20,329 nucleotides of DNA from JBBQVO01 sp038211505. GTDB lineage: Bacteria > Chloroflexota > Dehalococcoidia > DSTF01 > JACRBR01. Positions 7,301 through 14,003 of this stretch are shown piece by piece. Location: NCBI GenBank assembly GCA_038211505.1, contig JBBQVO010000042.1, positions 1-20,329 on the forward strand, given 5' to 3'. The position numbers and the translations under genes were made by a program. The stretch's first letter is position 1; each line of letters opens with the position of its first letter. The notes below the pieces were generated by a model, which saw only the letters and a program-made list of their open reading frames with translations, had not been told where the DNA came from and did not search any database.

Positions 7301-7479
7301 CACGTGACGAGCGGCGGCGGCTGGAGGTGGTATCGCTGTTTCGAGATGGACGATGCGGCGTTTGTTACGGGTTTGATAGCAATTTGCTGAGACGGCGCTT
7401 GTTGGCGTTCGTACACTGATAGGCATCGCGCGGATCGCTCGCGAGCAGCGTAGATTCAAACTGAGGGAAGACAGCAGAG

Positions 7480-10400
7480 ATGTCGATCGAACGTCCGCCC
7501 CTCGGCCGCAATGCACCTGGGACCGTCACGGAAGGGGCTGGCACGCCGGCAGCCGGTTCGCCGAACGGGCTGCCGCCGGACGCCGACGCAGCGGAACTCG
7601 CCAGCCTGCGTGACTTCTTCGAGAACGGCGCCATGTGCCTGCACTGGGTAGGCGCCGACGGCACGATTCTACGCGCTAACAAGGCCGAGCTCGCCTTTTT
7701 GGGCTACGACGCGAGTGAGTATGTCGGCCGCAACATCACCGAATTTCACGCCGATGAAGAGGTGATCGGCGACATTCTGACGCGCCTGACGTGCGGAGAG
7801 ACGCTCGTGAGCTACGAAGCGCGCCTCCGCTGCAAGGACGGCTCGATCCGCGATGTGCTGATCGATTCGAGCGCGCTGTTCGACGAACACGGCAACTTCG
7901 TGCACACGCGCTGCTTCACGCGCGACAACACGGCGCGCAAGGATGCGGAGCGCGCGGCCGCGCGCCTCGATAGCGAGATGACGCACCGGCTCGGCGAATT
8001 GCAGACGCTGTTTAATGTCGCGCCGATGGGTATCGCTGTCGCGTCGGATCCGGAGTGCCGGCGTATCGACGTGAACCCGGCGATGGCGCGGATGCTCGGC
8101 GTCGATCCACGTAAGAATGCGTCGCTCTCGTCGCCGCTGGACGAGCGACCGGGCTATCGGATGTTTCAGGACGGACGCGAAGTGGCGGCCGAGGATCTGC
8201 CGCTGCACGTTGCGGCGCACACGAAGGTGAACGCGCCCGGCGCAGAGTATGAGGTGGTGCGGGCGGACGGTTCGAGGACAACGATCTTTGGCTATGCGTC
8301 GCCCCTGCTGGCGCCGGACGGCGCCGTCCGCGGAAGCATCGGCTCGTTCGTCGACGTCAGCGATCGTAAGCGGGCGGAACAGGCGCAGCACGCCGCCGAA
8401 GGCCGCGCGGCGGCGGCGATCGATATCGCCCGTCTCGGCACGTGGGAGATCGATGGCGAAGGACGCATATCCCGCTCGCGCCGCATGTGCGAGATCCTCG
8501 GCATTGCTCACGACATCGATCAGGAAGTCGCCGCAATGGTCGTGCACCCGGACGACCGCGCCCGTTTCATCGGGCTGCGTGATGCCGCGCGCCGTGATCC
8601 GGCGATCGCCGAATTCGAGATGGATATGCGGATCCAGCGTCCGGACGGCGAGATGGCATGGTTGTCGAGCATTCACGCGATCGTGCGTGATGAAGACGGG
8701 CGGATCGTGCGTGAATACGGTGTCGCCGAGGACATCACGGAGCGCAAACAGGCGGCGGAAGAGGCGGAAGCGCGTGAGGAAAGCTGGCGCGCCCTCGTCG
8801 AAGCAATCCCTGCGCAGGTATCGATCTCGGATGCGAAGGGCGACATCCAGTACTGGAACGATCAGCTCATCGACTACACGGGATTGACGATAGCGCAGGC
8901 GCAGGCGCAGGGTCTGCGCGCGCTCGTGCACCCGGATGACGTGGGTGCGATGGGGGCTGCGCTGACGGAGAAGATGTCGGCGGGCGAGGCGGTCGACGTG
9001 GAGTTCCGCCTGCGCGACCGCCACGGCGCCTGGCGCTGGCAGCTGGCGCGCAACGTGCCGCAGCGCGATACGCGCGGACGCATTACCAACTGGATCGGCG
9101 TGACGCTCGACGTGCACGATCGCAAAGAGGCGGAGGAGGCGCTCCGGCAGCAGACCGAACTGCTTGAGCAGACGCACGACGCCGTGTTGATCTGGGAGCT
9201 GCGTGGCGGCGGCATCCGGTATTGGAATGCCTCTGCGGAGTCAATGTACGGGTACACGCGTGAGGAGGCGATCGGCAGCGTCAGCCACGACCTGCTGCGC
9301 ACAAAGCACGAGCAAGGGCCGGCGGCCTTCGAGGAGATGTTGTCTCGCGAAGGGCATTGGACCGGAGCGTTGCGGCACACCACCAAGGACGGTCGCGTCA
9401 TCGTTGTCGAGAGCGTGCATGTCGTCACCAAAGACGCTGCTGGCAGCGTCCTCGTGCTTGAGACAACGCGCGATGTGACGGAGAAGATCGCTGTTGAGGA
9501 GGCGCTCCGACGCCGCGCGACATTGGCGCAATTCGGTGCCGACGCGGGCATCACGCTTGTTCAGGCGTCGTCGATCGACGAAATGCTTGACTCGTGCGCG
9601 CGCCTGATCGTCGACGATCTCGGAGTGCTGCTGGCGCGGGTCTGGGTACTGGATGAAGTGACGCAGACGCTGGAGTTGCGAGCAAATGCCGGCCCATACG
9701 GCTTCGACGAGGGGCCGCCGCGGAGGATCGCCGTCGGCCACCTCCTGGTGGGGAAGATCGCCGCCGAGCGCAGCGGGCGAACATCCAACGATCTCGCTCA
9801 CGATCCAGACTTCTTTGATGAGGCGTGGGCAGAGCGCGAGGGCTTGCGCGCATTCGCCGGAGAGCCTTTGATGCTGGGCGATCGCGTTGTCGGCGTCGTC
9901 GCGATGTTCTCGCGCCAACGCATCGATGACGACACCGTGACGGCCCTCAGGTCTGTATCGACGGCGCTCGCGCTGGGCGTCCGGCGCAAGTCCGCCGAAG
10001 ACGCGCTGCGACGGCAGGCGACGCTTGCCCAATTCGCCGCCGACGCCGGGCGCGCGCTGGTGCAAGCGACGACCATCGATGAGATCTTGGACAGCTGCGC
10101 GAACCTGATGGTGGAGCAGCTCGATGCCGCGCTGGCGCGCATCTGGGTGCTGAACGAAGCGACGGAGACGCTGGAACTGCGAGCGAGCGCCGGCATGTAC
10201 ACGCACCTCGACGGCGCGCATGCTCGCGTCCGCATTGGTGAGCTGAAGATTGGCAAGATCGCGGCTGAGCGCGCGGGACATGCGACGAACGACGTGGCGA
10301 ATGATCCGCACGTGGCTGATCACGCGTGGGCTGAGCGTGAAGGGTTGCGGGCGTTCGCCGGCGAGCCCCCGATGCTCGGGGATCGCGTTGTCGGCGTGCT

Positions 10401-11616
10401 GGCGATGTTCTCCCGCGAGAAGATCGATAGTGATGCTGTCGAAGCGCTGAAGTCAGTCTCGACGGCGATCGCGCTGGGCATTCAGCGCAAACGCGCCGAG
10501 GATGAGGTTCGTCAGAGCGAAGAGCGCTATCGATCGCTGACGGAAGCGGTGCCGGCGCTGATCGCCACGACCGATGCCGCCGGAAATGTGAACTATCACA
10601 ACCAACGCTGGCTGGACTACGTCGCCCGCACGCGTGAGGACATGCTCGGCGTCAACTGGGCGGAGATCGTACACCCGGACGATCTGGAGCTCCTGACGTC
10701 GCACTGGGTCGACGCGATCAAGACCGGCATGCCGATGGAGAACGAGTATCGCGCGCGGCGCCACGACGGCGAGTACCGCTGGCAGCAGTCGATGACGGTG
10801 CCGGTGCGCGATGTCCGCGGCGACATCTCGATGTGGATCGACGTGTCGATCGACATCCACGATCGGAAGATGGCGTCAGACTTGCTCTCGGCGTTGAATG
10901 AGGATCTCGGAAAAGCGAACGCGGCGAAGGATGAGTTCCTGGGGCTCGTCTCGCACGAGTTGAAGACGCCGATCACGACGATCTACGGCAATGCGGAGGT
11001 GCTGCGCACGCGCTTCGATCGCATTGATGCAGAGAGCCGGATGGGCGCGCTCGATGACATCAGCAAGGACGCGGAACGGCTGCACCGGATCATCGATAAC
11101 TTGTTGATCCTCGCGCGGCTCGACCAGGGTCAGGTGATCGAGTTTGAGCCCCTGCTGGTGCGACGGATCGTCGAGAAGGTGGTGGACGATCACCGCACGC
11201 ACTATCCGCACCGGAAGATCGAGCTCGTCGTCAAGGCCGAGATCACGCCGGTCGCCGGTCATGCGGTGTATCTGGAGCAGGTGGTGCGCAACCTGATCAG
11301 CAACGCCGAAAAGTACAGCCCGCCGTCGCAGCCGATCGACGTGGTGCTGGAGCGGGGCGACGGGGAACTCTGTATCTCGGTGCTCGACCGCGGGCGCGGC
11401 TTTTCGGCTGAAGAAGGGGAGAAGCTGTTCACGCCGTTTTATCGCTCGCCCGACACGGCGCTGCAGGCGGCCGGCATTGGCATCGGGCTGGCGGTCTGCA
11501 AACGGCTCGTCGAAGTGCAGGGCGGCCGCATGTGGGCGGTCCCGCGCGACGGCGGTGGCGCCGACATCGGCTTCGCGCTTCCGGCGGAGGCGCCGGATCC
11601 GGGCGACGACGACTGA
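7480..11616 (+). CDS. Multi-PAS/GAF sensor histidine kinase
   Basis: A 1378-residue sensor kinase without membrane segments, hence probably cytosolic. Approximate order: PAS1 (44-155), PAS2 (173-300), PAS3 (313-425), PAS4 (436-555), PAS5 (560-675), GAF1 (681-835), GAF2 (848-1002), PAS6 (1013-1130), HisKA and HATPase. The phospho-acceptor is His1159 in SHELKTP. The N box is NLISNAEKY (Asn1271/Asn1275), the G1 box is DRGRGF (Asp1303) and the G2 box is GIGIGLAVCK. Several PAS ends carry the DITERK/DVHDRK linker typical of PAS-PAC units. GAF1 and GAF2 are internal near-duplicates offset by 167 residues. No response regulator is adjacent, so it is an orphan kinase with unknown signal and target. 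Bound cofactors cannot be deduced from sequence alone. Confidence 0.95.
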   Translation: MSIERPPLGRNAPGTVTEGAGTPAAGSPNGLPPDADAAELASLRDFFENGAMCLHWVGADGTILRANKAELAFLGYDASEYVGRNITEFHADEEVIGDILTRLTCGETLVSYEARLRCKDGSIRDVLIDSSALFDEHGNFVHTRCFTRDNTARKDAERAAARLDSEMTHRLGELQTLFNVAPMGIAVASDPECRRIDVNPAMARMLGVDPRKNASLSSPLDERPGYRMFQDGREVAAEDLPLHVAAHTKVNAPGAEYEVVRADGSRTTIFGYASPLLAPDGAVRGSIGSFVDVSDRKRAEQAQHAAEGRAAAAIDIARLGTWEIDGEGRISRSRRMCEILGIAHDIDQEVAAMVVHPDDRARFIGLRDAARRDPAIAEFEMDMRIQRPDGEMAWLSSIHAIVRDEDGRIVREYGVAEDITERKQAAEEAEAREESWRALVEAIPAQVSISDAKGDIQYWNDQLIDYTGLTIAQAQAQGLRALVHPDDVGAMGAALTEKMSAGEAVDVEFRLRDRHGAWRWQLARNVPQRDTRGRITNWIGVTLDVHDRKEAEEALRQQTELLEQTHDAVLIWELRGGGIRYWNASAESMYGYTREEAIGSVSHDLLRTKHEQGPAAFEEMLSREGHWTGALRHTTKDGRVIVVESVHVVTKDAAGSVLVLETTRDVTEKIAVEEALRRRATLAQFGADAGITLVQASSIDEMLDSCARLIVDDLGVLLARVWVLDEVTQTLELRANAGPYGFDEGPPRRIAVGHLLVGKIAAERSGRTSNDLAHDPDFFDEAWAEREGLRAFAGEPLMLGDRVVGVVAMFSRQRIDDDTVTALRSVSTALALGVRRKSAEDALRRQATLAQFAADAGRALVQATTIDEILDSCANLMVEQLDAALARIWVLNEATETLELRASAGMYTHLDGAHARVRIGELKIGKIAAERAGHATNDVANDPHVADHAWAEREGLRAFAGEPPMLGDRVVGVLAMFSREKIDSDAVEALKSVSTAIALGIQRKRAEDEVRQSEERYRSLTEAVPALIATTDAAGNVNYHNQRWLDYVARTREDMLGVNWAEIVHPDDLELLTSHWVDAIKTGMPMENEYRARRHDGEYRWQQSMTVPVRDVRGDISMWIDVSIDIHDRKMASDLLSALNEDLGKANAAKDEFLGLVSHELKTPITTIYGNAEVLRTRFDRIDAESRMGALDDISKDAERLHRIIDNLLILARLDQGQVIEFEPLLVRRIVEKVVDDHRTHYPHRKIELVVKAEITPVAGHAVYLEQVVRNLISNAEKYSPPSQPIDVVLERGDGELCISVLDRGRGFSAEEGEKLFTPFYRSPDTALQAAGIGIGLAVCKRLVEVQGGRMWAVPRDGGGADIGFALPAEAPDPGDDD

Positions 11617-11646
11617 CCCGTCGTGGCGATTGCGGGAGCCGGTGTT

Positions 11647-11886
11647 CTACGCGTGATCGCCGGCGGCTGCGATGTAGGCGTCGAGGGCGGCGCGTAGATT
11701 CGTCGCCGCGATCTCGGTCTCCTGCGCGTAGCGTCGCCAGCTGGCGAGCTCGCCGCCGACGAGCAGCATCGGCTGCGTGCCGAGCTTGCCACCAAGCGTC
11801 TCTTCGAAGCCGGCGAGGCTCTTCAGGCGGCCCGCAAGCGCGGCATGCGCTTCCTGGTAGGCGATGAACGACGGCTCACACGACAC
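11647..11886 (-). CDS. Small hypothetical protein
   Basis: A 79-residue, largely helical protein read from GTG (complement of 11884-11886) and convergent with the histidine kinase gene. It includes FIAYQEAHAALAGRL and ASWRRYAQETEIAATN, and its codons show the GC-rich third positions of real genes here. No family is recognised. GGAGGA lies just three bases upstream of the GTG, closer than usual. The frame is open to an ATG at 11982, which would add 32 residues, so the start is unsettled. No signal peptide or membrane segment is visible. Confidence 0.5.
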   Translation of the reverse strand: MSCEPSFIAYQEAHAALAGRLKSLAGFEETLGGKLGTQPMLLVGGELASWRRYAQETEIAATNLRAALDAYIAAAGDHA

Positions 11887-12017
11887 GCGTCCTCCGACGA
11901 GAATCTCGACTGCATGGCCATGATCTTGTGGCGGCGATCGATATTTTCGGTTGCAGCGCGGAAAAGCGCAAGCGGACCTCACCTCGGGCCTTCTCTCCGG
12001 CGGCCTTCGACGGCCAG

Positions 12018-12042
12018 CTCCTCTCCACGACGCGGAGAGGAG
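12018..12042. repeat. Palindrome CTCCTCTCC-N7-GGAGAGGAG
   Basis: A perfect 9-base-pair stem around a 7-base loop, embedded in C-rich text resembling a common dispersed intergenic element. No T tract follows. Confidence 0.6.
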
Positions 12043-12074
12043 GCCTGAGGCGGGGATGGTTCAGGAAGTCCGGT

Positions 12075-12127
12075 GATGGCGGTGCTCTCCGCTAGGCCGC
12101 CGCCCACGAAGAAACGAGCACGGGACG
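12075..12127 (+). repeat. Direct repeat copy A (core TGCTCTCCGCTAGGCCG)
   Basis: First copy of a roughly 53-base element that recurs 118 bases downstream. The copies share GATGGCG, the 17-base core, GAAACGAG and GGGACG in the same order. Confidence 0.7.
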
Positions 12128-12158
12128 ACCACAGAGGGATCCGGAGACGAGCCTACTG

Positions 12159-12184
12159 TCATTCTGAACGAAGTGAAGAATCTT
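12159..12184. repeat. CATTCTGA..GAAGAATCTT dispersed element, copy 1
   Basis: The 26-base text starting TCATTCTGAACG matches the reverse complement of 15694-15720 with only a few mismatches. It is a dispersed intergenic element lying just before direct repeat copy B. Confidence 0.65.
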
Positions 12185-12192
12185 GTTCGATG

Positions 12193-12247
12193 GATGGCGA
12201 TGCTCTCCGCTAGGCCGACGTTCCCGCGAGGAAACGAGTAGGGGACG
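12193..12247 (+). repeat. Direct repeat copy B (core TGCTCTCCGCTAGGCCG)
   Basis: Second copy of the element at 12075-12127. The central segment between the core and GAAACGAG is 13 rather than 11 bases long. Confidence 0.7.
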
Positions 12248-12280
12248 GGTTGGTGGTGGCCGACGTTTCGTGTGACATTC

Positions 12281-12370
12281 GTGGCGTGGCGTGGCGTGGC
12301 GTGGCGTGGCGTGGCGTGGCGTGGCGTGGCGTGGCGTGGCGTGGCGTGGCGTGGCGTGGCGTGGCGTGGC
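12281..12370. repeat. Pentanucleotide tandem repeat (GTGGC)18
   Basis: Eighteen perfect, uninterrupted copies of GTGGC span 90 bases. The tract ends 21 bases before the -35 element of the regulator gene promoter. Because the unit length is not a multiple of three, all forward frames read the same Gly-Val-Ala-Trp-Arg periodicity, and the open frame across it is not evidence of a gene. Confidence 0.95.
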
Positions 12371-12391
12371 GCGGGCCTGACAAGCGGGGTC

Positions 12392-12421
12392 TTGCGCCGG
12401 TGGGGGTGGGCGTTCTACAAT
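12392..12421 (+). promoter_or_regulatory. Sigma-70-like promoter for the Rrf2/cysteine locus
   Basis: TTGCGC (12392-12397) and TACAAT (12416-12421) are separated by 18 bases. The predicted transcript would start near 12428 and give a leader of about 43 bases before the regulator ATG. This is the best promoter-like sequence near the locus. Confidence 0.55.
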
Positions 12422-12470
12422 TGTTGATGTAATCGCTTAACTTTCACGACTACCCGCAAAACAGGTTCAA

Positions 12471-12902
12471 ATGCGCATCTCTACGAAGGGTGACTACGGC
12501 GTTCGCGCCCTCATCGAGCTCTCTCACCACTACGGCGAGGATCGGCCGATGCAGAGCGCTGAGATCGCCGCGCGCCAGCGGATTCCGGAGCCGTATCTCG
12601 ACCAGCTGCTGACGACGCTGCGCAAGGCCGGCTTCATCCGGAGCGTGCGCGGGCCGCAGGGCGGGCATGCGCTGCTGCGCCGGCCGGACGAGATCAAGCT
12701 CAGCGAGGTGATCAAGTCGCTGGAGGGATCGCTGTCGCCGGTGTCGCATTTGCACGACGAGGGGTATCAGTGCCGGGCGGCGCACGAGGTGTGGCACACG
12801 GTCGAAGAAGCGACGCAGGAGATCTTGGACGGCGTGACGATCGGCGATCTCGCGGCGCGCGAACTTGAATACGACCGGATCGGCGGGCGATATGTCATCT
12901 GA
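12471..12902 (+). CDS. Rrf2-family transcriptional regulator
   Basis: A 143-residue winged-helix DNA-binding protein. It begins with MRISTKGDYGVRALIEL, has the recognition helix in EPYLDQLLTTLRKAGFIRS and the wing VRGPQGGHALLRRP, all diagnostic of Rrf2. IscR-type members hold an Fe-S cluster on three Cys; only one Cys (Cys101) is present here, so a canonical [2Fe-2S] IscR is unlikely. The gene overlaps cysK and heads the cysteine locus. In Bacillus the Rrf2 protein CymR controls cysteine metabolism and is regulated by direct binding to CysK, which is a good model here, by inference only. The Shine-Dalgarno is weak (AGG five bases before the ATG). Confidence 0.92.
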   Translation: MRISTKGDYGVRALIELSHHYGEDRPMQSAEIAARQRIPEPYLDQLLTTLRKAGFIRSVRGPQGGHALLRRPDEIKLSEVIKSLEGSLSPVSHLHDEGYQCRAAHEVWHTVEEATQEILDGVTIGDLAARELEYDRIGGRYVI

Positions 12903-13848
12903 GGCTTCGACAGCGGCGGTCACGAGGGCGGACATCGGCGGCATGATCGCGGACAGCGTGCTGGATCTCGTCGGGAATACGCCGCTGGTGCGGCTGGGGC
13001 GCGTGACGCCGGCCGGATCTGCTGAAGTGCTCGGCAAGATGGAGTCGTTGAATCCGGCGGGCAGCGTGAAAGATCGCATCGCGCTGGCGATGATCGAGGC
13101 GGCGGAGGCGCAGGGGCTGATCAAGCCCGGCGATACGATCGTCGAGCCGACGTCCGGCAACACCGGCATCGGGCTGGCGATGGTCTGCGCCGTCAAGGGC
13201 TACAAGCTGATCCTGACGATGCCGGAGGATATGAGCGTCGAGCGGCGGCGGCTCCTGACGCGCTACGGCGCGCAGCTGGTGCTGACGCCGGCGATCGAGG
13301 GCATGACGGGGGCCGTTTACGCGGCGCAAGAGCAGGCGGAGAAGAAGAAGTACTTCATGCCGCAGCAGTTCAACAACGTCGCCAACCCGGAGGCGCACCG
13401 CCACACGACGGCGCGCGAGATCCTGCGCGCGACCGACGGCAAGCTCGATGCGTTCGTCGCCGGCGTCGGCACCGGCGGGACGATCACGGGCGTCGGTGAG
13501 GTGCTGAAGCAAGAACTGCCGGACGTGCAGATCGTCGCGGTTGAGCCGGCGAAGTCGCAGGTGCTGGCGGGCGGCAAGGCCGGCATTCATGGCATCCAGG
13601 GCATCGGCGCGAGCTTCGTGCCCGGCGTGCTGAATCGCCAGATCTACGACGACCTGATCAGCGTGAAAGACGAAGACGCCTTCGCGATGACGGCGCGCCT
13701 GACGCGCGAAGAGGGCCTGCTCGTCGGCATCAGCGCCGGCGCCAACGTCTGGGCATCGCTCCAGATCGCCGCGAAGCTCGGCGCCGGCAAGCGCGTGGTG
13801 ACGATGCTCTGCGACACCGGCGAACGGTACCTGAGTGTGAACCTATGA
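12892..13848 (+). CDS. cysK: Cysteine synthase A (O-acetylserine sulfhydrylase)
   Basis: A 318-residue PLP enzyme that makes cysteine from O-acetylserine and sulfide. Lys60 in NPAGSVKDRIA is the PLP Schiff-base lysine, TSGNTGIGLA is the substrate-binding loop, GTGGTITG is the PLP-phosphate loop and GISAGANVWA follows near the end. The segment GIHGIQGIGASFVPGVL is characteristic of CysK rather than of CysO-dependent CysM. The chosen ATG overlaps the regulator stop by 11 bases, suggesting translational coupling; in-frame starts at TTG 12865 and ATG 12943 are also possible. The locus carries a second synthase downstream, so sulfide and carrier-thiocarboxylate routes may coexist. In CymR-like systems this protein can also be the regulator's corepressor. 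Confidence 0.93.
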   Translation: MSSEASTAAVTRADIGGMIADSVLDLVGNTPLVRLGRVTPAGSAEVLGKMESLNPAGSVKDRIALAMIEAAEAQGLIKPGDTIVEPTSGNTGIGLAMVCAVKGYKLILTMPEDMSVERRRLLTRYGAQLVLTPAIEGMTGAVYAAQEQAEKKKYFMPQQFNNVANPEAHRHTTAREILRATDGKLDAFVAGVGTGGTITGVGEVLKQELPDVQIVAVEPAKSQVLAGGKAGIHGIQGIGASFVPGVLNRQIYDDLISVKDEDAFAMTARLTREEGLLVGISAGANVWASLQIAAKLGAGKRVVTMLCDTGERYLSVNL

Positions 13849-13991
13849 GACAGACGACAACCTAGAACTTAGAACCTGGAACGTATCACGAGGACATAAT
13901 GGATCACGGACATCTGCATCTTGACCGCAGTACTGGACTTGTCGATGATGCGTCGCACGCGCCGGTGCCGACGTTTCTCGCGCGAAGGCGC

Positions 13992-14000
13992 GGAGGTGAT
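13992..14000 (+). promoter_or_regulatory. Near-perfect Shine-Dalgarno GGAGGTGAT for the start at 14004
   Basis: GGAGGTGAT closely matches the 16S anti-Shine-Dalgarno complement and lies just before ATG 14004. It strongly supports initiation at the beginning of the ubiquitin-like domain rather than at the in-frame ATG 13899. Confidence 0.75.
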
Positions 14001-14003
14001 GAT

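Larger units (their letters stand above)
7086..7479. other. Intergenic region with two palindromic repeats
   Basis: This roughly 390-base stretch contains two perfect 9-base-pair palindromes (7146-7167 and 7279-7300) and the leader of the kinase gene. GAGGG at 7463-7467 sits 12 bases before the kinase ATG, a rather long spacing, and TAGATT at 7451-7456 could be a -10 element. No convincing small gene was found; the open frames run through repeat sequence. Confidence 0.6.
11887..12470. other. Repeat-rich intergenic region upstream of the cysteine locus
   Basis: About 580 bases with no convincing gene. From left to right: a 9-base-pair palindrome (12018-12042), a two-copy direct repeat (12075-12127 and 12193-12247), a CATTCTGA-type dispersed element between them, the (GTGGC)18 tract (12281-12370) and the promoter for the regulator gene (12392-12421). 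Confidence 0.7.

Noticed and set aside
7112..7390. Small protein of 92 residues upstream of the kinase
   Set aside because: The frame runs through two palindromic repeats and shows no gene-like composition or recognisable motif.
7669..9177. 502-residue open frame on the minus strand
   Set aside because: It is antisense to the PAS domains of the histidine kinase and is compositionally a mirror of that gene.
12061..12250. Riboswitch or T-box leader for the cysteine locus
   Set aside because: The repeated element has no recognisable SAM, TPP or T-box core, and it lies upstream of the proposed promoter, so it would not be in the main transcript.
12281..12370. CRISPR array
   Set aside because: The units are 5 bases with no spacers.
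12250..12432. Open frame encoding a GVAWR-repeat peptide
   Set aside because: It is the translation of the (GTGGC)18 tract. The same periodic peptide appears in all forward frames, so it is not evidence for a gene.
12471..12902. Naming the Rrf2 protein IscR
   Set aside because: Just one Cys is present, so the three-Cys cluster site of IscR is missing.
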